A stretch of DNA of 64,000 bases from Rostratula benghalensis (taxonomy: Eukaryota; Chordata; Aves; Charadriiformes; Rostratulidae), in NCBI GenBank assembly GCA_013399305.1, contig VXAI01000180.1:1626567-1690566 (forward strand). Reading direction: 5' to 3'. Shown piece after piece: positions 45,960-58,177 of the stretch. The translations under genes and the position numbers were made by a program. The notes below the pieces were generated by a model that worked only from the letters and a program-made list of their open reading frames with translations, ran no database searches and had not been told where the DNA came from. Positions within the stretch are counted from its first letter, which is position 1; each line of letters starts with the position of its first letter.

Positions 45960-48703
45960 ATTCTACCTTCTATGGTGTGTATGTTGTAGGTATAAAAGAC
46001 AAGTGATAGTAAAGCAAGTAAATGATTTGTATGAGCTTGTGATGGCCCCACTGTCCAGGAGGGATGAAGGCACAGTGTAATTATGCAGACTACTCCTGGG
46101 AGCGATTATAAAATCTTAATACTTCTCTGTGAAGGGCATGAGTATTATAAAAATCTGCAGCAAATGAGGAAGTTTAACAATACATTCCTGTACTGAAAGG
46201 CAGTCTGCCTGATTAACCTTCAGTGCAAATGTCCAGGGCTCGTGGGGAAAGAAAGATTAATTCTGGGTGATGTAAAACCAGCTACAAGAATGACTTAACA
46301 TTCCTAGTGGTGAAACTGGTGTCATTTTAACACTTTTTGACTCTGCGTGACTTGAGGTAAGCTCTGTCTGCCCTTAAAAGGCAGGGATCTCACTCTTGCA
46401 GTGTCCTTCACCTTCTTGTGGCCTGTGGAGCTTCGAGAGGAGAGGGGACCTTAAAGCTCTGATGTTCTGTTGTCTGGGAAACCTGTGATCAGCCCGAGAC
46501 TGAGTCTTTGCCTGTCTTGGGATGGACTTGGGCTTGATGTCTAATTTTATTGGTTTGGGGGTTTCAATGAAAGAAAATGTTACTGTTTATTTAATGTTTC
46601 AGTGAAGATACCGGGAATGTTGCTTACCCAGTTGTTTTTACAAAATAAAGCAGGAGTTGCTTGCGTGCAGTACCTGTGGAACTGGGATGGATGGATGGAT
46701 GAGGTCACAGAGATTTACGAGCAGGGGATAAGTGATACTATCAAAGCAGTGTATTCTGGTGACTCCTGCATAGCTACATCTTGGCTCCTGCAGGGCACAG
46801 CTACAAACGTGGAGAGGAATGTGCCTGCACAGAACAGATTTCCCTCTCAGCTCTACTTGGAGACATTTGCATTGTACTCGGAAGCCTCAAGTAAGAAATG
46901 GTCTCAGCTGGCCAGATCTTGGGAGTGAAAAAGCTTCCTTCCTTCTTGCTTTTGATAAGATGGAAATGGAAAATTTTAACATCTGCTCCTTCCAGTGATT
47001 GAATTTAGTAAGTCTGAAAGACATGTCTTTAGGTTTGTCACCTCTGTGAAATGGAAAGCTGCCTGTCCTGTCTAGCATTCTGTTTTCCATCCAGTGGAGC
47101 CTAAAACTTGTTTTGCTTCACCAAGGAAACGTAAAACGAAGGGGAGGAGTGTGAATTCTGCAGCAGGCTCTGTTGAGACCTTCAGGTAGGGTAAGATATC
47201 TTGTAGTCCTTGGGAATGAAATGTTCTCTGTACCAGAGAGAACCTGCTTTGGGGGCAGGGCATCCTCCTGTGCACCAGAGGTGTTAGTGGTGCGTGTGCC
47301 GATGGTTGGCTTTTGAACTTGGAAACAGGAGGAAGAAGGTCACACCCCTACTTGTGCTACAGTCCTTCCAGAAAAGCAGCTTCCCTGTGCTGATGTTGAA
47401 GAAGGAGAAAATGTCAGGAAGGAGAACGACATTCCTACAGGTGTGTCGCAGGTCAAGTGTGGCTCTTGTTCAAGGGTAGGCAAAGCATCTCTGGAGAAGT
47501 GCAGTGCCAAAGGAGGACAGGGCAAGTAAAAAGTGCCCAACAGACACCTCTGTCTCCAGATAACTGGTGCTTGGAGGTGCTCAGTGCTCTTAAAAATCCT
47601 TGGAGTGGGTTGGGGCTGCAGGAGGAGCAGCGAATAGAGAAGGTCTGATGGAGCAAGCTGAGAGTTGCAGCAGCAGGAGGCTGGTCCTCGGTCTTATCTC
47701 TGACTAAGGGGAGGGGTTGGTTGCCAGGTGCCCCCTTAGACATGCTGGCGGTCACAGCACTGGGGACAAATGCGTGGAGGATGCCTGGTGCTGTCTCATT
47801 TGGATGTAAATGATCCAGGGGCTGCTGGTGGGGCTACAGCTGTGGTATCCTCGCCCTCCCAGGCTCACTTTGAGCTGGCGCTGTAAAGGATGCGCTTCCT
47901 GAAGAAGCACTGTGTCATCATCATCATTATCATCATCATTACCATCATGGTATTTTTCAACAATAAAAACCACCTTGTTTGATGCACTCGGAGCCTGAGA
48001 TGAGTCTGACCCAGCCATACCCTCCACCAGCAGGCTTCTTAAAATCAGCCACAGAGGACGTAGAGGGAAAAAATCGGGGTGATTTGCATCCTCTCTCTTC
48101 CCCACCGTAGGCACCTCACAATGGGGCTCCTGTTCCCTCTCGTCTCCTTCCCTTCACCGAGGGAGGTGAGGTTCCTCCCACCTGCCCACAACTCCCACAC
48201 ACCTCTCCCTGCCAGAGCTTCAGCTGCTGGTGCTGCTTCCGTCTGCAGGCTGCTCTGCCTGATGGGTTTGGAGGGTTGATTTCAAAGCTCTTGAGACTTT
48301 CTTCTCCCTCTTCTTGCCTCGCTGCATGTGGCTATGGGCTTGCTCTCTCTCTCCTGGGTACCCAGGTCCCGGTTTGAGGTGTCAAGTGATTCCTAGACAC
48401 AGGGAAGGTGAAAGAGGAGGAGCTTCTTGGCTGGGGTGAGAGGTTTGCTTGATGGGTGACCTCTATCCACAGTCCCAGGGGCCACTTCCACTTTCCTGAC
48501 AAATTGTCCTTTGGTGACCATCCCGTTCCTATCTCGTCTGATTATTGAGACCTGGCTGCCTCCAGCCTCCTGAAGTCTGTTAGGGGGGAGCTGAGGGCAT
48601 TTTAAATTCATGGGGTTTTGTATCATGGGTATCGCCCACCACTGAGGAGATGTTTCCTGCCACAGAAAGTCTCTTATCCACATGCAGATCTTGCTCCTCA
48701 GTT
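45960..48703. other. Long non-coding stretch with small simple repeats
   Basis: Contains a (GGAT)n run at 46685-46701 and an (ATC)n cluster at 47915-47948. About 2.7 kb without recognisable exon or CR1; several 60-120 codon frames on both strands overlap one another. Confidence 0.5.
47915..47948. repeat. ATC/ATT trinucleotide microsatellite
   Basis: Imperfect run of CAT/CATCAT units on the plus strand. It encodes an Asp-rich stretch on the minus strand, which makes one antisense frame look acidic. Confidence 0.85.
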
Positions 48704-49232
48704 TCACAGAATCATGGAATTATCAGAGTTGGAAGGAACCTGGTTGGTGAGGGGTCTGGAGAAGAAGTTCTGTGAGAAGAGGCTGAGGGAACTGGGCATG
48801 GTTAGATTGGAGAAGAAGAGGCTGAGGGGAGACCTCCTTGTCATCTCCAACTCCCTGACAGGAGGGTGTAGAGAGGTGGGTGGTGGCCTCTTCTCCCAAG
48901 GGAATCAGGACAGGAGCAGAGGAAATGGTCTGAAGTTGTGGCAGGGGAGGTTCAGATGAGATCTGAGGCAGAATGACTTTGCTGGGAGAGTGGTCAGGCC
49001 CTGGAAGAGCCTGCCCAGGGAGGTGGTGGAGTCACCATCCCTGGGGGTATTTCAGAAAGGTGTAGATGTGGCACTTGAGGGCATGCTCTGGTGGCCGAGA
49101 TTGTAGGGGTTATTTGTGTGTGTGTGGTTGGACTGGATGATCTCAGAGGTCCTCTCCAACCATGAAGATTCTGTGACCTCTAGATATCAACAAGTCCAAC
49201 TCCCCTGCTAAAGCAGGATTGCCCAGAGGACA
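48704..49232 (-). mobile_element. CR1 host split by a nested CR1
   Basis: Minus-strand CR1 3' end in two parts: 48704-48741 ('cacagaatcatggaattatcagag...ggaacct') and 49176-about 49232 ('acctctagatatcaacaag...gattgcccagag'). Joining at the ACCT shared by both sides restores a normal CR1 terminus. ACCT at 48738-48741 and 49176-49179 is a candidate 4-bp target duplication. Confidence 0.85.
48742..49175 (+). mobile_element. Nested CR1 3' fragment, 434 bp, GT-run subfamily
   Basis: Plus-strand copy inserted in antisense into the host CR1. Very similar to 6430-7209, including 'gagaagaggctgaggg' and the (GT)n run near 49117-49127. Ends 'catgaagattctgtg'. Confidence 0.93.
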
Positions 49233-49771
49233 TTTCACCTCCCTTCACTGTTTGCCAACAATTAATAACAAATAAGCTATGCATGAAGGTGTTGTCATTG
49301 GCAGCTCCCTGCTGACTGCTGTTTAAAACCCGTTACAAACTGATTATTCAGGCTGTTAAGTTTTTTTCCAGACTATACTGTATCTGATGACCTATTATTA
49401 ATTTGTTAGTGATTCTCCAAGTAGGTCTAGTCTTCAAATGAGGAAATATTCCTGGTGATTTTCTTACTGATGATTCCTCGTTCATGGCTTCCGTTATTTT
49501 AAGAAGTGGATCTGGAGGCACCAACAAGAGAAAAAAAAAAAAAAAGATATTAAAATGGCAAATTGACCAAAAAGGTGAAAATGACAAATAATATGTGGGC
49601 TGCAGTCTTCCAAAAAATCCAAGAATAAATAAAGCTTCTGTTAAAGTGCTTTGAGGAGGAGGTTGATGATAATTTTTTTATCTATCTGTTTCAAAGTAAG
49701 ATCTCCAACTCCTTCAGATAAATGTTTTAAATGGCCTAAAATCTAGCCCCTGTTAACAAAAGCACCTCAAA
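49233..49771. other. Non-coding stretch, no gene recognised
   Basis: Holds an A run of about 15 at 49531-49545. Otherwise nothing recognised. Confidence 0.5.
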
Positions 49772-50270
49772 ATAGAATCACAGAATGGTTAGAGCTGGAA
49801 GGGACCTTCAAGATCATCCAGTTCCAACCCCCCTGCCCTGGACAGGGACACCTCCCACCACACCAGGTCCCTCCAAGCCCCATCCAGCCTGGCCTTGAAC
49901 CCCTCCAGGGATGGGGCAGCCACAGCTTCTCTGGGCAACCTCTTCCAGGGTCTCACCACCCTCACAGGAAAGGATTTCTTCACAGTATCTCGTCTAAATC
50001 TCCCCTCTTTCAGTTTAAAACTATTACCCCTCGTTCTATGGCTCCACTTCCTGACCAAGAGTCCCTCTCCAGCTCTCTTGTAGCCCCCTTCAGGTACTGG
50101 AAGGGGCTCTAAGGTCTCCCAGAGCCTTGTCTTCTCCAGGCTGAACAACCCCAGCTCCCTCAGCCTGTCCTCACAGCAGAGGTGCTCCAGCCCTTTACGT
50201 CCTCTTCATGGCCCTCCGCTGGACCCGTTTCCAAGAGGTCCACGTCCTTCCTGCGCTGAGGACTCCAGAT
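49772..50270 (-). mobile_element. CR1 LINE, about 500 bp
   Basis: Minus-strand copy with 3' end at 49772 ('aatagaatcacagaatgg'), the CAGGGACACCTCCCACCAC block and a truncation near 50270 after 'gcgctgaggactccagatg'. The truncation falls against a small local repeat at 50274-50335. Confidence 0.94.
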
Positions 50271-50273
50271 GTG

Positions 50274-50335
50274 GAGTAGCAAATACGATGTTTGTGTAGC
50301 ATCTAGCAACTCTAGATGTTTGTGTAGCAAATATG
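50274..50335. repeat. Short local duplication at the 5' end of a CR1
   Basis: The 15-mer GATGTTTGTGTAGCA occurs at 50287-50301 and again at 50315-50329. 'gtagcaaata' also occurs at about 50275 and 50324. The arrangement sits directly at the truncated 5' end of the preceding CR1. Confidence 0.7.
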
Positions 50336-50640
50336 TCCTCCCCTTACATGTCGATGCAGGACTCGCATACAGTGATTTGGAGCAGTATTGATGGCTCCTC
50401 CTTATTATTACCTGTGCAAAAAACAATGGTAGTTGGTGGAACCCTGCTCTCCGTAGTCTTTCTCTCCAGGAACCACCACTGTGAGTGCAGGAACCGTAGC
50501 TGTGAGTGGCAACACCAGCTCTGCTATGGTCAGGTTTAGTTTGACAAAGACTGGTTATGAGTTTGTAGGGCCTCTGTGCAGCATTGAGGGTGCTCAAAGC
50601 CCTGGATCACTCAGCTTTGCGCTCGTGTTGCTTTCCTGGA

Positions 50641-50663
50641 CTTTTTTTTTTTTTTTTTTTTTT
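50641..50663. repeat. Poly(T) run, about 22 bases
   Basis: T homopolymer on the plus strand followed by ATTATTATTTATTTAAA. It precedes the CpG cluster by about 70 bp. Confidence 0.85.
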
Positions 50664-50732
50664 TATTATTATTTATTTAAAGCTCAACTCTAGCGTTTTG
50701 TGTTACTGTAAATCCCTGAAACCCACCAGACA

Positions 50733-51135
50733 CGACGCAGCACGAGGTATCCTGAGCTGTGATCCAAGAAGAGATGGGACTGAGAAGCTGTACAGCAGTT
50801 GGAACCGAGCCCCCCTGCAGACACGGGTGCTCGATGGCGAAGGGATGTAACGGGAGGTGTTTTCTCCTCCTCGTGCCGGCGGCCAGCAGCGCTGCCTCCC
50901 GCGAGCCATCGCTCCTGCCCCTCTCCTCCATGGGAACCAGCCCTCCCAGCACTCCCAGCCCATCGCCGCTGGGCCCCTGGGCACTTCGCCCGCCTCACAG
51001 CTGCCGTGGGGAGCTGCTATTTTCCTCTCTCCCGACTATAATAGCATCCTTATGAGGCTTTTCCCTGGTCTGTCTCTCCTCTGCAACACGCATTCCTGCG
51101 TGAGGCTTACGGGGTGCGATACTTGGGTTCATTCA
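50733..51135. promoter_or_regulatory. Weak CpG cluster
   Basis: About a dozen CpGs fall within 50861-51010, far above local background, in GC-rich sequence. No CCAAT box, TATA box or convincing exon with donor could be picked out, and frames on both strands overlap throughout. May be a minor CpG island, an old GC-rich repeat or an alternative first exon. Confidence 0.35.
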
Positions 51136-51303
51136 GAACGCTCCTGGGAGCGCCCCTTCACTCTGGAAAGGAAAAATAAAGAAACAGGGAAGGTCAGGGA
51201 AATCCTGGTCTGCAGGAGGTAAAAGCAAGAAGTGGGTTTGCATGGGGAAAATGGCTTTCACTGAACTGGCTGTGGGGCAGTGACAGTGCCAGCATCTGCC
51301 TTC
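51136..51303. other. Short non-coding interval
   Basis: Nothing recognised. Confidence 0.4.
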
Positions 51304-51711
51304 ACGGAATCACAGGATTGTCAGAGTCAGAAGGGACCTCTAGAGCCCACCCAGTCCCACTCCCCTGCTAAAGCAGGGTTGCCCAGAGCACAGCACTCAG
51401 GGCTGCAGCCAGGAGGGGCTTGAAGGGCTCCAGAGAAGGGGACTCCACACCCTCCCTGGGCAGCCTCTGCCAGGGCTCTCCCACCCTCACCACAAAGTGG
51501 AATGGACCTTCCCCTGTCCCAGCTTGTGCCCGTTGTCCCTCGTCCTGTCCCTGGGAACCCCTGAGAAGAGTCCAGCTCCATCCTCCTCCCACCCACCCTG
51601 CAGATCCTTGGGAGCATGAAGAAGGTCTCCCCTCAGCCTTCTCTTCTCCAGGCTCAAGACTCCCAGCTCTCTCAGCCTTTCCTCACCAGGGAGATGCTCT
51701 AGTCCCTTCTG
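51304..51711 (-). mobile_element. CR1 LINE, about 410 bp, divergent subfamily
   Basis: Minus-strand copy with 3' end 'acggaatcacaggattg' and 'cagaagggacctctagagcc', then 'gcagggttgcccagagcac'. Shares the 'cccctgctaaagcagg' block with the host at 48704. Truncated near 51711. Confidence 0.92.
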
Positions 51712-52703
51712 CTGGGCTGATTTGGACAGTGCTTAGAAAACATGGGGAAATCTCAGTTTGGTTTTCTTTCAGTGAAAAGACTAAGATAAATGTAGTCTAT
51801 TTGGAGAAAATGTCTAAGATGGCTGACTTTTCTCAACAGCCTTTGGACTCGATGCATTCCTGATGCAAGAGAGGGTGTGTGGGTTTCCAAAAGAGTCTGG
51901 TGGTTAAATATTGGGTGTGTCTCGTTTTACAGATGATACCAGCTCTGTTTTGGTGCTAGGCTTCCACACTTTATCCTAAAAATCAGGCCTAATTTTATTC
52001 CAGAAATATCCAAGGTAGGCTCTCATCACCTTTCCGTCTCTGAATCTTTATTACCTTTCCCTGCCTTTACAGCCCCAATAATCCCAGCCTCCTCCCACCA
52101 GTGGTTCCCCCTTGCCCTCCACCACATCGCCCCTGCCAGCACCTCATCCGCAGAAACACAGATTGCATCATTCCCACCAGTCTTTCCCGGAGAGGGATTT
52201 CCTCACGCTTGCTGCCCTGACTTTCCAGTAGGATCAAACAGATTTTTTACAGAAGCTTTTGCTTTCTTTGCCTCGCCTGCTCCTGCCACGCTCTAATTAC
52301 CCGATGCAGCAGCAGGTTCAGAAGGGAGAATGGCATCCTCCTGTCTTGAGCCTCAATTTTCTCGTGAAGCCAGTGTCTGGCCACACCGGGGTCTGCACCC
52401 CTGGACCACGGTCACTGTCTCGTGGCATCTCCCCTTTGGCTTCTTTCTGGACCCGAGCAAAATTTAGCGGAGCAAATCCTCTGTGTGATCCCGTGTGACG
52501 CAGGAGGGGAATCTCGGACCCCGTCAGTCGGCTGCTGCCATCTGGAAGGCACAGAATTTGGCTGCACCTTTTTCAAAGGGAAAAGGAATAGCTCGCATTT
52601 TAATTCCAAATGCGTCTCCTGCCCCAAGACACGGAGTTAAATAGTCATGGAGGTGGAGGGAAGGAAGAGCCTGCCTGCCTATTAGAAATGTAGATTAATG
52701 AGG

Positions 52704-52763
52704 GTGTGGAAAGAAGTGCAGTGATTTACAGCAGTGTGGAAAGAAGCGCGGTGATTGCATTCA
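52704..52763. repeat. Imperfect tandem repeat, 30-bp unit, two copies
   Basis: GTGTGGAAAGAAGTGCAGTG at 52704 recurs as GTGTGGAAAGAAGCGCGGTG at 52734, with later bases also related. In one frame it translates as a repeated VERSAVI, but there is no sign this is coding. Confidence 0.8.
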
Positions 52764-54439
52764 CGTTCCTAGAGAAAAGGTCTTTCATCACCAGTAGATT
52801 TCTAAGCGTTTCTCCGTCCATAACTCACCAGCTGATTACTGGAAATGGCGCTATTTTAAGACCTTATTTACCCTCCTGGGCAGGATCAATGTGTTTCTGG
52901 AGATGTGTGTGTTTCCGTGTAAGTCATCGGTAGTTTCGAATCGATAGCAGGAAGCCAATTTGAGGCCGAGTTCTGCAGCCTTGTCTTAATCCTTCTGTGA
53001 GAAAACTTCCCTTTGGTTTCATTGGCTTAGCGTGGGGAACGCTGGCGGGGAGGGGAAACCAGACCTGGAGCGGGAGGTGTTGAGATAGCATTGGCTGGAG
53101 GACAAAAGTGTGTGGTCTCTGGGGTGCTTTCCATGCCAGTAGTGAAGGGGACGGAGCAGTGGGACCAGTTTACACAGGTCTGACACGTCTCTGGTGGAGA
53201 TGTCACCTACCTGTGCTTCTGGGAAGTGCATCCTGTTCCTCAAGCAGAAGGTTGGGTAACCAAATTGGTTCATTCTACTCCTGATTTCTCTGGCCAGCAG
53301 CTCAGTTTTGTAAACAAAGGGAGGTGATGGAATGCTTTTGTCAGGTGTCAGATAAATGGCTGCCATCTATTCTAGGGAGGGGGTTTATTTTCCTCTACTG
53401 CCCCTCGATGCCCCCAAAGCTTCCCTTTGATCTGGGGGGAGAGAGGAAGATGGCTTATTCGCAGCAATCAAAAATATAGGTCTCTGAAGCCATAAACCAT
53501 CCTTCTGCAGTTTTTGGAATGAGATATGGCAAAACATGTCATCTGTGCTTTTTCTTCTTCTAAGAATAGTCTGGTTGATTCCTTATATGCTCAGCTACAC
53601 GCCACAACTCCAGGAGAAAAATAATACAGGTTCCTGTTCCTCTTATTTATGGGACCGGCGCAGGAACGCTTTAACTCCCTGAGACAAAGATCCCATTGCA
53701 CTCGACTGCTGGAATTCAGAATTTCCCAAAGGTATTATTGAGTGAGTTCAGAACGTTTGGAAATGGCGAGGAAAACATTCTTTCCTTTTTCTTGGACGTG
53801 GGCATTTCGTGTGCGTTCGGCAGTTCCAAGCAGATCTTGGTTTGTTGTGGTCCTGACAGCACTCTGTCAAGTCAGTCATTTGTGAGCTCCAGATCTACAG
53901 AACAGTTTTTACAGCTAGCACCTCACAAGTCACGATGGATTTAAGCTTTTCACTGCTTCGTGTGGTTTTGTGAATCATTCGGTTAATTCCTGCAGCTATT
54001 TTTATTCTGATGGCACTGACCAGACTCTCTCAGCTCAGGTTTATTAATCTGAGATGTGCTAAAAATTTGGTGTTCTGCAGCATGAGTGTGAAAACATGGG
54101 TTTGCCTAAAAATTAGTGGTTTATTTCTTATAAATAATGATGCATAACAACGTGGAAGCTCATTCAGAGGCACCAGTGTCTCTCTACAACTGCCTTTTCG
54201 CGTGATTCCAGCCAGTGATTTACCGTAACTGGAAGGATGTGCAAATCACTGGATGGGATGGAATAGTCCCAACACCAGTGTACACCATTCGGCCTCCCCC
54301 ATTCATCAGGAAAACCTGAGTCCAAAATCTGGTTCTCAGTTTCGGAGAACTGAATCCCAAACCGCATTTTCAATATTTCTGCTAACTTTTTGTTAGGTAT
54401 AAATATTGAAAGTTTAGCCATTTAGCTAAAGTCCATGGG

Positions 54440-54468
54440 GGAAAAAAAAAAGAAAAAAAGAAAAAAAG
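54440..54468. repeat. A-rich run with G interruptions
   Basis: A stretches separated by single G bases, purine-only. Confidence 0.8.
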
Positions 54469-56394
54469 GCTGAAGGTTCCAACTTCTACGTATCATATCC
54501 TTTTCTTTTGTTCGTGTTAATAACAGATAAAATGTGAGGTGGTGCTTCAAGCAACCCAAAGAATGAGGAATTTTATGGTTTGAGTTGTGTGCCAACTTTG
54601 GGACTTGCTGGAATCTTTGATTAATATGCCTGTCAGAAGTAAGGAAGTGAGTGGGTGATAGAGCTGTGGGATTTGCTACTCAAAGGAAGCGGAGTTCATT
54701 GTAGATACAGTGGATGGACTCTCGGGGTCTGTTGGGTTTGGGAGAAGGTTAGCAAAGAGGAGAGGCCTGAAGGGGAGAGGTGGAAAAGCTGTTGTCCCCG
54801 TATTGCCCGGTGCTTTGTGCTAGCTGCTGTGTTCGTGGCCTGCTGGGATGATGAGGAATCTCCATTTCTCTTGGTATTACAAAGGCAGGAACCTGGTGCT
54901 CTGGCTCCCCTTCCATTTAGAGGTGGAGCTGGAGAGTCCCTGGAGTTGACCAGAGTCAAGGCAAGGGACAACACAAGCAGGGATAGTGGCAGTGCAATTC
55001 CATGTAGACGTCCATACCCCGGGCAGGACAGAAAGTGAAAGAGCCTGGAGATCTTTTCAGAAATGTGGTTGGTCACACCTTGCATTTTGGTTTTATCTCA
55101 GCTAAAGGAGATGGGAAGGTGTGAAGCTCTAATGCAAAGCGTGGTTCTTACACTTCTATCCCTTAATCAGATGAACTGAGCAGTGTTTCCAGCCCCTTCA
55201 GTTCTTTTCCTGTTTTTCTACCCATTCAAAGAAGTCCTTTTATAGTCATTAGTGATGCTCAGAAGTTGAGTTCTTTGATCTTTCGTATGGGAAAAACTAC
55301 CTATTGCCACGTTGTCCTTACTTTCCTTCTGTACAACCAGCAGTTTTCCAGTGTATTACAGTTAATTTTCATTTAGTGTATGCCATTTAATGTCATTGTG
55401 TATTTTAAGGGAAGCAGCACCCAAATGTATGTTTCTAACTGTGGGTACCTCTCGTGTTATTTTTCGTTTAGGATTCACAAGCGTGTTATTTGACAGGTTA
55501 ATTATTACATTGGTATATGAGTAAGGACACAAATATCTCCTCATTTTTCCCCCTCCCCTCACTTAACATTTTGCTAGAGAAGATCAGTACATTTTGTCTG
55601 TGAAAAGCCCTGGATTAAATGCCACCCACAAATGATTCTCTCTGCATCTTTTATTTTGCCAGAGGAGGTTGTCAGACACTGGGGGAAATAATGTAATATT
55701 GGCTGACCTAAGACTTCAATTAACTAACATGGAAGTTTACAAAAACTGTCATATTAACTTTGGCACATCATTTTACTGGGGCAGAAACGCTTTGTCACAC
55801 AGCTCCGCGTTCTTGCTTTGCTTACCTCAAGGCAAAAAGCACAAACAGGAAAGAAAATGTATTCCTTATTTCTGATGCAGATAGTACTCTGCAAACATTT
55901 AAATGTGGGGAGGAGGTTCGTGTCTAGCAGTCATTCCTGTTTCACCCCAATACACCCCGTTACGGTTGGAGAGAAAAGCCACAATTTCTTGTCCTTTAGC
56001 CAATTATTCTAACACAAATGGTCGATATCAAGATGACCCCTATCCACTTGGGAAGGGGAATTGGAGAAAGCAAGGTTGGAATATAAATAGGTTTTTATAG
56101 GATAATACTGAATAATTCGCAATAATACTGAAGAACCAGTATTAATCCTGATACTGATGCAAGATATGCAAGAATTGTACTATTCTATCTATCCCATTCC
56201 ATCAGCAGGGAGCTGTGCTCTCCCAGCAGGGACAGTGAAGGTGGGACACCGAGTGCTATGGCTTCGTGAGGAGGGAAGGGCTCAGGGGTCCAGCAGCAGG
56301 ACAAGGAGTTCTCAGGATGGTAGCCATCAAGGGGGAGAGAGAACTTGGCAGCAAACTTTTCTAGTTTATATTGAATGTGACGATCATGGTATGG

Positions 56395-56415
56395 AATATA
56401 TATATATATATATAA
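56395..56415. repeat. (AT)n microsatellite
   Basis: About ten AT units; self-complementary and cruciform-prone. Confidence 0.9.
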
Positions 56416-57631
56416 TAATCCCATTGGCCAGCTTGGGTCAAAAGCCCAGGCCTTGCTCCTCCTCATCCCTGCCCTTGGCAAGGCTCAAAAACACCGAGAC
56501 CTTGAACCCCACAGAGCCTGGCTGGCCAGAAAGTAAATATGTTTTTAATAGATATATCTCTTCCCTTCATATTTCACCCTTTCTTTTCCTATTTCTTTTT
56601 AACCATACTTCTACCAAAATGCTATTTTTTGTTTTCCTTCAGCCTTCATTTTTTATTGAAATGCATCTCTTTTTCCCTTCAAACTTCTCAATCCTTTCAT
56701 TTATTTCGTTGCAAGGTGTCAACCGGATGCCTTCTTCTTCTACACGGTGATGCTCCCTGCTGGGACCTCATTTCCTTCTCTGGTCACTTTTCCGTGTTTA
56801 TGATGTCCTTCTTACTAGCTCCCTTTCTTTATCCTTTGTCTACTCCATTCTGTTAATATTCATTGTCAAAAACATCTTCTTGCCCATCCCTTTAGCCATG
56901 TTACCCTTCAGTGGAAGTTTTTGGTAGTTTTTTGTCTTTTTCTCAGTCAATGGCAAGCTGCTTTTTCCTCCAAAGCCTCTGTTCCTGTCTTTTATTGAGC
57001 TAAATAGTAATATTGAAGAACCAGAGGCCTCTCTGGTATCCAATGCTTCTCCATCAGGATCTGTGTATGCAAGGCAAAGATAATGAATGCAGCTAGCAGA
57101 ATCTTGGGAGCCACTTTAAGAAGTGCCAAGTCAAGCTGGGGCCACAGGTTCTTCCTGCAGAGGTAGGGTATATGCCATGTAACACAGAGCAGCAATTAGT
57201 TGTCCATTTTCCCTGGACACAATTCCCAAAATGCTCACATCTAATAGCAAGATGAGGGAGGAACCTTATGCCAGGAAACGAGCTGTTTTCCATCAGCTCC
57301 TTCAGATGCAGTTACTCCTCAGAGCAGTAACATGCTCTTTCTCAACCTCCTTTTCACACTTCATTTCAGGTTGCTCACCAGTTTTCTGCTCATGGCCCTG
57401 GGGCTGTTCTTTCTTCCCTGGGGAATGTGATGAATCCTCTGTCTGCTATATTGTAGTCTTGGATCAGTGACAGTCTTAGCCCACCGCTTCCAAGGAACTG
57501 CTTGATTTTAAGCTTGTTTCCCATATCTGTGGTTCATTAGTTGAGGGATCATAAAATTCTGGAAAAATCAAGAACTGCTCTGAAATACAAAACAGTTGTG
57601 GGCCTCGCTTCATCTTCATCCTTTCATTCCT

Positions 57632-57752
57632 GCCCAGGGAAGGGGATGAGGAGGGAGGGATTGAAAAGCCGGGTTGACATCAACAGTTCAGTTGATGCTT
57701 GGACACAATGAAAGGTCCCTTCCAACCTAGACCATTCCATGATTCTTTGATT
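57632..57752 (+). mobile_element. CR1 LINE, about 120-bp 3' fragment with internal deletions
   Basis: Contains 'tgcccagggaaggggatgag', then 'gggattgaaaagccgggttgaca', matching the reverse complement of the 13990 copy. It then skips to 'tgcttggacacaatgaaagg' and ends 'cattccatgattctttgatt'. Confidence 0.85.
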
Positions 57753-58148
57753 TTCTGGATCTCAGGGTCCAATGCATGGTCAAGTTCCTTCAGATTTTCT
57801 TCCTGCTTTTCCTCACTAGAGGGCAGGCAATTTATTTGGGTTCTGAGGCTTGGAACAAGCTTTCCTATTGAAGAGATCTCTTACTACAGCACTCAGTTTC
57901 CAACACCTGCTGTAGACCTTTTAAACACCTTGTGTGGAACTGCTGTCACGTCTCCTACCTCTCAGCTCCATCATCACATCTGCTAGTTGTGCTCATTTGC
58001 CAGGTCCAAAACGATGGCCATGACTGAAAATGGACAATGATAGCCATCCTGATACCACATGGAAACGGGCTGCTCAAAGCCGTTGTGTTGTTTCAAGTCC
58101 CTTCTCTGAAGGGTATCTTGGTTCATACCAGAAAAATTTAATCACAAG
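57753..58148. other. Non-coding interval, nothing recognised
   Basis: Plain mixed-composition sequence between a CR1 tail and the CR1-purine-tract junction; no gene, repeat or exon signal seen. Confidence 0.4.
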
Positions 58149-58172
58149 CAGAATCACAGAATATCAGGGATT
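58149..58172 (-). mobile_element. CR1 3'-end remnant
   Basis: 'gcagaatcacagaatatcagggattg' is the minus-strand CR1 terminus, cut off where the purine tract begins. Only about 25 bases remain. Confidence 0.7.
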
Positions 58173-58177
58173 GAACA

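Larger units (their letters stand above)
51712..57631. other. Longest CR1-free stretch, non-coding
   Basis: About 5.9 kb with no recognised CR1, LTR or exon. It holds a two-copy 30-bp tandem repeat (52704-52763), an A-rich run (54440-54468) and an (AT)n run (56395-56415). Frames of up to 197 codons (56157-56750) have no recognised domain and include the AT run. The lack of insertions could reflect constraint or chance. Confidence 0.5.

Noticed and set aside
47752..48114. Asp-rich minus-strand frame resembling an acidic protein
   Set aside because: The acidic run is the translation of an ATC microsatellite at 47915-47948.
56157..56750. 197-codon plus-strand open frame
   Set aside because: It includes the (AT)n microsatellite as alternating Tyr-Ile and ends in a T-rich segment, with no domain or splice context.
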